A DNA stretch of 6,078 bases from an uncultured Mycoplasmataceae bacterium (GTDB lineage: Bacteria; Bacillota_I; Bacilli_A; Mycoplasmatales; Mycoplasmoidaceae). Under the pieces are notes generated by a model. That model was not told the DNA's origin. It worked only from the letters and a program-made list of their open reading frames with translations, and did not search any database. Positions within the stretch are counted from its first letter, which is position 1; every line of letters begins with the position of its first letter. Where the stretch lies: the NCBI GenBank assembly GCA_949289925.1, contig CASEPW010000034.1, forward strand, positions 1-6,078, read 5' to 3'. The position numbers and the translations under genes are program-made. Below, piece after piece: positions 1-5,928 of the stretch.

Positions 1-289
1 AAAAGTGACTCTTCGTGATGAAAAAATGTGAAATTTTGTTGAACTATTATTTAATATTGCACTTCCACGTGTTAGAGACTTTAAAGGTCTTCCAAACAAT
101 TCTTTCGATGGTAGAGGAAATTATACTATTGGTATTAAAGAACAAATCATTTTCCCACAAATAATTTATGATAATGTAAAAAGAATAAGAGGTTATGATA
201 TTACATTTGTAACTTCAACAGACAGTGATGAAATGGCATTAGCTCTATTAACTAAATTAGGAGCACCAATTAGAAAGGGTAACAAATAA
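1..289 (+). CDS. rplE: 50S ribosomal protein L5 (uL5), C-terminal part
   Basis: This is the last 95 codons of rplE; the start lies upstream of the window and the first full codon begins at position 2. uL5 binds 5S rRNA and helps form the central protuberance of the large subunit. The translation shows the typical C-terminal half of the family: VTLRDEKMW, then [11 protein letters not shown], a [18 protein letters not shown] segment, and the closing [16 protein letters not shown]...LLTKLGAPI. An in-frame TGA at 29-31 sits where E. coli L5 has Trp in its RMWEF motif, so it is read as Trp and is not a truncation. The gene ends in TAA at 287-289, one base before the start of rpsZ. Identification is secure. 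Confidence 0.95.
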
Positions 290-290
290 T

Positions 291-476
291 ATGGCAAAAA
301 AATCATTAATTGAAAAACAAAAAAAACATCAAAAATATTCTGTAAGAAATTATACTAGATGTCAAAGATGTGGTAGACCACATGCTGTTTTAAGAAAATT
401 TGGTATTTGCCGTTTGTGTTTTAGAGATTTAGCTTACAAGGGTGCAATTCCTGGTGTAAAGAAAGCATCATGATAG
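291..476 (+). CDS. rpsZ: 30S ribosomal protein S14, zinc-binding type (uS14)
   Basis: This gene encodes a 61-residue S14 of the short, zinc-ribbon (type Z) form, a primary component of the small-subunit head. Four cysteines at residues 24, 27, 40 and 43 form two CxxC knuckles that bind zinc, with the family sequence [10 protein letters not shown] between and after them. The C-terminus [10 protein letters not shown] is followed by TGA (471-473) and then TAG (474-476). The family normally ends in KKASW, so TGA is Trp61 and TAG is the true stop. The ATG at 291 starts one base after the rplE stop; the only SD-like stretch (AAGGG, 275-279) is rather distant at 11 nt, so translational coupling to rplE is likely. 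The stop codon is part of the SD of rpsH. Confidence 0.97.
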
Positions 477-486
477 GAGGTAGAAA

Positions 487-882
487 ATGCATATAGATCC
501 AATTGCTGAATTATTAACAAAAATTAAAAATGCTAAAAAGGTTTATAAACCTACTATCACTGTTCAATATTCTAGTTACAAAGAAGCTATTTTAAAAGTT
601 TTAAAAGAAGAAGGTTATATAAAAGAATTTGAAATAGTTAAACAAGAAAACAACAAGTCTTTTATAGATGTTCATTTAAAATATAAAAATAAAACTTCTG
701 CTATTCATGGAATGAGACAAATTTCAAAACCAGGTTTAAGAATATATTCTGAATCTAAAAAAGTTCCAAAAGTATTAAATGGATTAGGAATTGCTTTAAT
801 TTCAACTTCAAAAGGTATTATGACAGATAAGCAAGCTAGAAAGGAAAATGTAGGTGGTGAAATCATCGCTTATGTTTGATAA
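487..882 (+). CDS. rpsH: 30S ribosomal protein S8 (uS8)
   Basis: This gene encodes a 131-residue uS8, which binds the central domain of 16S rRNA and in several bacteria also binds spc mRNA as a feedback repressor. Recognisable segments are the N-terminal DPIAELLTKIKNA (residues 4-16), SKPGLRIY (80-87), the VPKVLNGLGIALISTSKGIMT block (93-113) that carries the conserved STSxG rRNA-binding loop, and the C-terminal GGEIIAYVW. The final Trp is encoded by TGA (877-879), followed directly by TAA (880-882); Gram-positive S8 proteins typically end in YVW, which supports this reading. The start is fixed by a perfect AGGAGG at 475-480, six bases before the ATG. Confidence 0.97.
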
Positions 883-895
883 GGAGTAAAATAAT

Positions 896-1441
896 ATGTC
901 AAGAATCGGAAATCGTATTTTAACTATCCCAAATGGAATTAATATTAAAATTGCAAAAGATTTTGTTAAATTATCTTCTGCAAATGACAATTTAATTGTA
1001 AATTATTCACCAAGATTGTTATCTGTTGAACAAAAAGATAATACTATTGTTGTAAAAAGAAAAAATGAATTAAAAGAAACAAAAATGCTTCACGGAACAG
1101 TTAATGCAAACATCAATAATGCATTAATCGGTTTAACTAAAGGATTTGAAAAAACATTAGTATTAAAAGGTGTTGGTTATAAAGCTAAAGTTGAAGGCAA
1201 CAAATTAAATATGACTTTAGGTTTTTCACACCCTGTTGTATTAGAAATACCTTCTAATATTAAAGTTGAAACACCAACAGCAACAGAAATTAAATTAAAA
1301 AGTTCATCAAAAGAATCTGTAGGTCAATTTTGTGCCGTTATTAGAGCATACCGTATGCCAGAACCATATAAAGGTAAAGGAATTTTATTTGAAGGTGAAC
1401 AAATTATTAGAAAAGCTGGTAAGACAGCAGATAAGAAATAA
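896..1441 (+). CDS. rplF: 50S ribosomal protein L6 (uL6)
   Basis: This gene encodes a 181-residue uL6, the usual length for the family. The protein binds 23S rRNA near the sarcin-ricin loop and the factor-binding site. It begins MSRIGNRILTIP, as expected. LHGTVNANINN (65-75) and KGVGYKAKVEGNKLNMTLGFSHPV (91-114) mark the end of the first and start of the second of the two related alpha/beta domains. The C-terminal signature RMPEPYKGKGI lies at 153-163, followed by a lysine-rich tail. The start is supported by TAAGGAG at 880-886, which contains the rpsH stop codon, nine bases before the ATG. No TGA codon occurs in this gene. Confidence 0.97.
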   Translation: MSRIGNRILTIPNGINIKIAKDFVKLSSANDNLIVNYSPRLLSVEQKDNTIVVKRKNELKETKMLHGTVNANINNALIGLTKGFEKTLVLKGVGYKAKVEGNKLNMTLGFSHPVVLEIPSNIKVETPTATEIKLKSSSKESVGQFCAVIRAYRMPEPYKGKGILFEGEQIIRKAGKTADKK

Positions 1442-1452
1442 GGAGCTTAAAT

Positions 1453-1812
1453 ATGAAAAAAATTAACGTTAATAGAAAAGCTAAAAAAAATATTAGACAA
1501 AATAGAAATTTTAGAAAATTAAAAACTATTTCAACAAATAGACCAAGATTATTAGTAAATAAAACTAATACACATATATTTGTTCAATTAATTGATATTC
1601 AAAATGCAAAAACTTTAGCTTCAAGTTCATCTGTTCAATTAAAATTACCAAATGGTAACAAAGAAAATGCAAAAAAAGTTGGTGAAGACATTGCAAAAAA
1701 AGTTTTAAAATTAGGGATAAGTGAAGTTTCATTCGATAGAGGTGGTTCAAAATACCATGGAAGAGTTCTTGAACTTGCAAACGCTGCTAGAGAAGCAGGA
1801 TTAAAATTCTAG
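1453..1812 (+). CDS. rplR: 50S ribosomal protein L18 (uL18)
   Basis: This gene encodes a 119-residue uL18, which together with uL5 anchors 5S rRNA to the large subunit. The very basic N-terminus (residues 2-33, rich in Lys, Arg and Asn) is the flexible rRNA-binding arm. The folded part contains RPRLLVNKTNTHIFVQLID (30-48) and the conserved C-terminal block FDRGGSKYHGRV (94-105) followed by LANAAREAGLKF. Length and motifs match full-length bacterial L18. The SD is TAAGGAG at 1439-1445, which incorporates the stop codon of rplF and lies seven bases before the ATG. The TAG stop at 1810-1812 is itself within an AGGAT run just ahead of the rpsE SD. Confidence 0.96.
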   Translation: MKKINVNRKAKKNIRQNRNFRKLKTISTNRPRLLVNKTNTHIFVQLIDIQNAKTLASSSSVQLKLPNGNKENAKKVGEDIAKKVLKLGISEVSFDRGGSKYHGRVLELANAAREAGLKF

Positions 1813-1826
1813 GATAGGAGAATAGT

Positions 1827-2444
1827 ATGGAAAAAGAAAACTTAATTATAGAAGAACAAAAAATGGAAGAGACAATGATTGAAGAAATAACTAATGAAGA
1901 ACAAGTTGATGATGCATCTACTTCTTCATCAAAAAGAATAAAATCTTCAAATAGAAAGACTCCATCAAAACAACAATTTGAAAAAAGAGTAGTTCAAATT
2001 AAGAGAATTTCAAAAACAACAAAAGGTGGTAGATCTATGAGATTCTCTGCATTGGTTGTTATTGGAGATAAAAATGGTAGAGTTGGTTATGGTATGGGAA
2101 AATCTATTGAAGTTCCAGATGCAATTAAAAAAGCAGTTAAAAATGCTAATAACAATATTTATCATTTAAAAATTAATAAAAAAGGCACAGTTTTCCATGA
2201 AAATATAGGTCATGATGGGGCAGGAAAAATTTTAGTCAAACCTGCACCATTAGGTACAGGAATCATTGCTGGTGGCTCTGTTCGTGCTGTGGTTGAATTA
2301 GCAGGATATCATGACATTTATACAAAATGTTTAGGATCAAATACTCCTATCAATGTTATTAGAGCAACTGTTGATGCTTTAATTAAACAATATGATCCTA
2401 GAGAAATTGCAAGATTAAGAGATAAGAAATTATCAGATTTATAA
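1827..2444 (+). CDS. rpsE: 30S ribosomal protein S5 (uS5) with acidic N-terminal extension
   Basis: This gene encodes a 205-residue uS5, a small-subunit protein at the mRNA entry region and a determinant of decoding accuracy. The conserved core starts near residue 50 with [40 protein letters not shown] (80-100) follows, then the C-terminal domain with [18 protein letters not shown] (143-160) and [13 protein letters not shown] (169-181). Bacillus S5 is about 166 residues and lacks the first 40 or so seen here. That extension is acidic at residues 2-29 (12 Asp/Glu), then Ser/Lys/Arg-rich at 31-50. The ATG at 1827 is supported by AGGAG at 1816-1820 with six bases of spacing; an internal ATG at 1863 has no SD. 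The gene ends in tandem TAATAA. rpmD does not follow. Confidence 0.96.
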   Translation: MEKENLIIEEQKMEETMIEEITNEEQVDDASTSSSKRIKSSNRKTPSKQQFEKRVVQIKRISKTTKGGRSMRFSALVVIGDKNGRVGYGMGKSIEVPDAIKKAVKNANNNIYHLKINKKGTVFHENIGHDGAGKILVKPAPLGTGIIAGGSVRAVVELAGYHDIYTKCLGSNTPINVIRATVDALIKQYDPREIARLRDKKLSDL

Positions 2445-2459
2445 TAATATGGAGGAAAT

Positions 2460-2909
2460 ATGGAATTACATAATTTAAAATCTACACCAGGTTCAAGAAA
2501 TCATAAAAGAAAAATAGTTGGTCGTGGTCACGGTTCAGGTATGGGTAAAACTTCAACTCGTGGTCAAGATGGTCAAAAATCTAGAAAATCAGGACATACA
2601 AGATTAGCGTTTGAAGGTGGTCAAACTCCTTTATATCGTCGTTTACCAAAAGTTGGTTTTAATAATTTTGAATTTGCAAATAATTACAATGTTATTTCTT
2701 TAAAGGATATTAAAGAAAGATATGGTAAAGAAAAAGAAATAGATTTAACTTTATTAGTTAATGCAGGCGAATTTTCAAAAAATAAATTACCTTTAAAAAT
2801 TATTGGTAACACAAAAATTGAAAAAGGAATTACAATAAAAGCACACAAATTTACTAAGGGTGCTTTAAAAGCTATTGAAGAATCAGGTTCAAAAGCTATA
2901 ATTTTATAA
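2460..2909 (+). CDS. rplO: 50S ribosomal protein L15 (uL15)
   Basis: This gene encodes a 149-residue uL15, a late-assembly protein of the large subunit that reaches into 23S rRNA. The N-terminus MELHNLKSTPGSRNHKRKIVGRGHGSGMGKTSTRGQDGQKSRKSG is the family's Gly/Arg/Lys-rich extended arm (residues 1-45 here). It is followed by FEGGQTPLYRRLPKVGFNN (51-69) and a C-terminal globular part containing VNAGEF (100-105) and AHKFTKGA (128-135). The SD GGAGG at 2451-2455 is four bases from the ATG. The gene ends in tandem TAATAA at 2907-2912. In Bacillus rpmD would lie just before it; here only 15 bases separate it from rpsE. Its last codons overlap the candidate promoter for secY. Confidence 0.96.
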   Translation: MELHNLKSTPGSRNHKRKIVGRGHGSGMGKTSTRGQDGQKSRKSGHTRLAFEGGQTPLYRRLPKVGFNNFEFANNYNVISLKDIKERYGKEKEIDLTLLVNAGEFSKNKLPLKIIGNTKIEKGITIKAHKFTKGALKAIEESGSKAIIL

Positions 2910-2910
2910 T
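2875..2910 (+). promoter_or_regulatory. candidate sigma-A-type promoter for secY-adk-map
   Basis: Seen in sequence: TTGAAG (2875-2880), then 16 bases, then a perfect TATAAT (2897-2902); a second TATAAT lies at 2905-2910. The first pair resembles a sigma-A promoter, with a -35 matching four of six consensus bases. A transcript from it would begin near 2909, about 18 bases before the secY ATG. The element lies within the last codons of rplO, so the bases are also constrained by coding, and TATAAT arises easily in AT-rich DNA. The inference that secY-adk-map has its own promoter is therefore tentative. Confidence 0.3.
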
Positions 2911-2927
2911 AAAATAATATAAATATT

Positions 2928-4364
2928 ATGCATTTTGTTTCAAAGAATAAAAACGATGTTCATTTTACAAGACAGATTAAGAGAATTTTTAAATCTAAAT
3001 CTGTTTTAACATCTGTTTTTGTTACTTTGTTTATTATAATTTTATTCGACTTTATGTCGAAAATTCCAATGCCTTACTTGAAAACTCCAACAAATTTTGT
3101 TGAGGGATCTCCATTTTTATCAATGTTGAACCTTCTAGGAGGTGGAGGTTTAAAAAATTTATCAATATTTGCAGCAGGTATTTCTCCTTTTATTACAACT
3201 CAAATTATTATTCAATTACTTTCTTCTGATGTAATTCCACCATTAGCTAGATTAAATAGAAATGGTGAAAAAGGTAGAAAGAAGATCTCAATGATAACTA
3301 AGATTTTAACTTTACCTTTTACTATAGTTCAAGCATATTCAATTATTGCAGTCTTTGAATCATCAGGAGTTTCATTCACAGCACCAGATGGTTCAACAAG
3401 TCTAACAGGATTTTATCAATTTTTCTATATCACACTAATGTGTGCTGGTACTTATATAGCAATTTTTTTCTCAGAAATTATAACTAAAAAAGGGGTTGGT
3501 AATGGTGTTACAACAATAATCTTAGCAGGTATTATTTCTCAATTAATAGGTAATTTTACATTAGTAAAAAATAGTATTGATTCTAATGTAAATGGTCAAA
3601 TGTATCAAATCATTGCATTTATCTTTTATTTATTATTTTATTTTGTTGTTTTATGAACAATTACATTTATTAGTCTTTCAACTAGAAGAATTCCAATTCA
3701 ACAAACAGGCCAATCGTTAATAAAAGAAGGTGATGATTTACCATATTTACCATTTAAATTAAATACAGCAGGGGTAATTCCAGTTATTTTCGCTTCATCA
3801 TTAATAACTTTACCTTTAACAATAGGTGAAATTATAAGATCATCAACAGCAGATGATCAAAATTGATTTTATTTATTTTCTAATGCAGTATTTAATTTTA
3901 ATCAAATTGGTGGAATAATAACCTATATGATTTTAATAATACTATTTACATTCTTTTATTCATACATTCAATTAAACCCAAAAAGAATTTCTACAGATTT
4001 CATGAAATCAGGAAGATTTATTTTAGGGGTTAAAATTGGTACTACTACTGAAAAATATTTATCAAAAGTATTGTATAGGATTAATTGAATTGGTGGTCCG
4101 TTTCTAGCAATAATAACAGCCTTGCCATATATTGTTTCTTATGCTTCTGGAGGTGTGATTCCGTCTGTTGCATCTCTAGGAGGAACGGGTATAATCATTA
4201 TGGTAAGTGGTTCTATTGATTTATGAGATTCAATTGCTTCTGCTTCAACTACATCTTCATATACTGTAAGAAGAAAGAAAATTCAAAGAACAGATGAAAT
4301 TTATGAAGAACAAAACAACCAATTAAAATCAGTTAAAGAAAAAGATAAGGATTTATTATGATAG
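2928..4364 (+). CDS. secY: protein translocase channel subunit SecY
   Basis: This gene encodes a 478-residue SecY, the membrane channel of the Sec translocon, working with SecE and SecA. Ten membrane segments can be placed roughly at residues 25-43, 76-99, 121-143, 161-184, 190-209, 226-250, 280-302, 322-347, 386-406 and 413-436. The plug region (62-75, [11 protein letters not shown] onward), ITKKGVGNG (186-193), [18 protein letters not shown] (274-291) and [14 protein letters not shown] (371-384), in the cytosolic loop used for SecA and ribosome contact, are family hallmarks. Five TGA codons are read as Trp: 3654, 3864, 4086, 4224 and 4359 (first bases). The last is followed by TAG at 4362-4364, so the protein ends in LLW. 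A charged C-terminal tail covers residues 448-478. There is no SD before the ATG at 2928, and the gene overlaps adk by seven bases. Confidence 0.97.
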
Positions 4365-5017
4365 ATATTAAAAAAAGCAAAATTTTATTACTTGGTGCAC
4401 CAGGTTCTGGTAAAGGAACTCTTTCATCATTATTAATAGACAAATATAATTTAAAACACATTTCCACAGGAAATTTATTTAGAAATGAAGTGGAAAATAA
4501 TGGTGAGTATGCTTCTAGAATAAAAGAATTAATGGTTAATGGTCAATTGATTACTGATGATATAACTAATCAATTAGCAGCAAATTCAATTTTAGAAATT
4601 TGTAACAAAGGTGAAGGATTTATTTTAGATGGTTACCCAAGAACAATTCCACAAGCTGAATTTTTATCAAAAATAGCAAATATTGATAAAGTATTTTATT
4701 TAGATATTGATTCAGAATTGTTAGTAAAAAGAATTGTTGGTAGAAGAATATGTTCAAAATGTGGCACAAACTTTAATATTTATTTTCAAATTCCAAAAGT
4801 TGAAGGTATATGTGATAAATGTCAATCACCATTAATTCAAAGAAAAGATGATAATGAAGAAACATTAGTTTCTAGAGTTAAAGAGTATCAAAATAAAACA
4901 TCTCCATTAATTGACTTTTATTCAAAGCAAGATAAATTAATTAGGATTGATGCTAATAAAAGTATTGATGAAGTATTAGAACAAGTTATTAATGGTTTAA
5001 ATAATGATAATAATTAA
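4358..5017 (+). CDS. adk: adenylate kinase, zinc-LID long form
   Basis: This gene encodes a 219-residue cytosolic adenylate kinase that interconverts ATP and AMP with two ADP. The P-loop GAPGSGKGT lies at residues 13-21, the AMP-binding STGNLFR at 36-42 and DGYPRT at 91-96. The LID domain (about 128-166) starts GRRIC and contains four cysteines at 132, 135, 152 and 155 in two CxxC pairs, which indicates a structural zinc as in Gram-positive enzymes; Bacillus subtilis has Asp in the fourth position. QRKDDNEE (161-168) and SRVKEY (172-177) carry catalytic and hinge arginines. The ATG at 4358 lies inside the end of secY, preceded by AAGGA at 4347-4351 (six-base spacing), which suggests coupled translation. 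The protein begins a few residues earlier than E. coli Adk. No TGA codon is present. Confidence 0.97.
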   Translation: MIDIKKSKILLLGAPGSGKGTLSSLLIDKYNLKHISTGNLFRNEVENNGEYASRIKELMVNGQLITDDITNQLAANSILEICNKGEGFILDGYPRTIPQAEFLSKIANIDKVFYLDIDSELLVKRIVGRRICSKCGTNFNIYFQIPKVEGICDKCQSPLIQRKDDNEETLVSRVKEYQNKTSPLIDFYSKQDKLIRIDANKSIDEVLEQVINGLNNDNN

Positions 5018-5756
5018 AACTCCCGATGATATATCTAAAATAAAAAAAGCTGCTTCAATTTGAAAAGAAGTTAGAGCATCTTTATATGAATTTGTAAAAG
5101 TTGGAGTAAGTCTAAAAGAAATTGATCTAAAAGCAAAAGAAATTATTGAATCAAAAGGTGCAGCATGTGCATTCTATAATTATGGTGGTTTTCCAGGTAA
5201 TATATGTTTATCTGTAAATGAAACAATAATTCATGGTGTTCCATCAGACTATCGTCTAAAAGATGGTGATTCTATATCTATAGATGTAGGAGTGTTATAT
5301 GAAAATCATTTTTGTGATGCAGCCTATACCATTATTGTAGGTAATGCCTCAAATGAAGCTAAAAGAATAAGTGAGGTTTGTTACAATAGTTTAATGGAAG
5401 CCATAAAAATAATTAAACCTAATGTAACAACAAATCACGATATAGCATCAACTGTACAAGATTATGTTGAAGCACATGGTTATGAAGTTATTAGAAATTT
5501 TACAGGCCATGGTTGTGGTAACATGTTACATGAAGATCCAGTTATTGCAAATTATCGTTCTCATTTTTTTAAAAAAGAAAAATTAATACCTGGGATGGTA
5601 ATTTGTATCGAACCGATGATAATGATTGAATCAAATAAATATATTGTTGATGACAAGAATAATTGATCTGTAATAGCTAAAAATAAAAAATTAACTTCTC
5701 ATTGAGAACATATGATATTAATTACAGAAGATGGTTATGAAATATTAACTCTATAA
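5004..5756 (+). CDS. map: methionine aminopeptidase, type I
   Basis: This gene encodes a 250-residue cytosolic methionine aminopeptidase that removes the initiator Met from new proteins. The metal ligands of the family are all present: Asp94, Asp105, His169 (in TGHGCG), Glu203 (in CIEPM) and Glu235 (in HWEHM). His77 (IIHGVP) and His176 (LHEDP) match the catalytic and substrate-site histidines. Length matches the simple type Ia form with no zinc-finger extension. TGA at 5061, 5664 and 5703 encode Trp20, Trp221 and Trp234. With the standard code the gene would seem broken, but it is intact. The ATG at 5004 gives MIIIKTPDDI, a typical start, and lies 14 bases inside adk. No SD is visible, so translation probably depends on ribosomes finishing adk. 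Confidence 0.96.
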
Positions 5757-5758
5757 TA

Positions 5759-5914
5759 TTAGAAATCTTTATCTCTATCTTTTAATTCATCTAAATCTAA
5801 TTTTACAGTTGGGCCGTTTTCTAATCTATTTAATTTATCAATTAAACTATCTAAATCGTGGTCTTTTTTTTGTTTATTGTTAAAAGTATTATTTCTACCA
5901 AAATATTTTTTCAT
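5759..5914 (-). CDS. possible small protein of 51 residues, function unknown
   Basis: I do not recognise this protein. The minus strand is open for 51 codons from ATG (5914-5912) to TAA (5761-5759), with no TGA used. The product is hydrophilic: residues 1-19 are Lys/Asn-rich and start MKKYFGRNN; residues 21-31 carry leucines at 21, 24, 28 and 31, spaced as in an amphipathic or coiled-coil helix; residues 38-50 alternate Asp, Lys and Leu. There is no signal peptide or membrane segment. An in-frame TAA at 5926-5924 limits the start; TTG at 5920 is the only earlier option. No SD is present, but TATAAT lies eight bases before the ATG. Its stop is two bases from the map stop (convergent). Coding is plausible because of the promoter, fit and composition, but chance in AT-rich DNA is not excluded. 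Confidence 0.5.
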   Translation of the reverse strand: MKKYFGRNNTFNNKQKKDHDLDSLIDKLNRLENGPTVKLDLDELKDRDKDF

Positions 5915-5928
5915 ACACAAATATTATA
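5914..5928 (-). promoter_or_regulatory. candidate -10 box giving a leaderless transcript
   Basis: On the minus strand a perfect TATAAT (forward positions 5928-5923) is followed by eight bases and then the ATG of the small gene at 5914. Transcription normally begins about seven bases after the -10, so the mRNA would start at or within two bases of the ATG, with no room for an SD. No convincing -35 is seen 16-18 bases upstream, though weak or missing -35 boxes are common in mycoplasmas. The hexamer could be a chance match in this AT-rich spacer. Confidence 0.35.

Noticed and set aside
808..990. 60-codon reading frame on the minus strand across the rpsH/rplF junction
   Set aside because: It lies opposite two certain ribosomal protein genes, has no recognisable motif, and its composition is that of the complement of Lys/Ile-rich codons.
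1565..1780. 71-codon reading frame on the minus strand inside rplR
   Set aside because: It is wholly antisense to rplR, and its Leu/His/Gln-rich product is the usual shadow of an AT-rich coding strand.
2897..2924. Third -10-like element (TAATAT, 2915-2920) that would make secY mRNA leaderless
   Set aside because: It is not consensus and has no -35 at the right distance; the TATAAT at 2897-2902 is a better candidate.
2928..4364. secY as a pseudogene, interrupted after residue 242
   Set aside because: The interruptions are all TGA and the frame continues with full SecY homology through the tenth membrane segment; with table 4 the gene is intact.
5696..5708. Perfect inverted repeat TTCTCATTGAGAA in the 3' end of map as a confident terminator
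   Set aside because: The stem is only five or six pairs, and the bases encode the conserved Ser-His-Trp-Glu stretch of methionine aminopeptidase, so coding constraint explains much of it. It is mentioned only as a possibility for the minus strand.
5004..5756. map as a fragmented gene, with only the middle portion open under the standard code
   Set aside because: The three TGA codons are in-frame Trp, one beside the metal ligand Glu235; all five metal ligands are present in one continuous frame.
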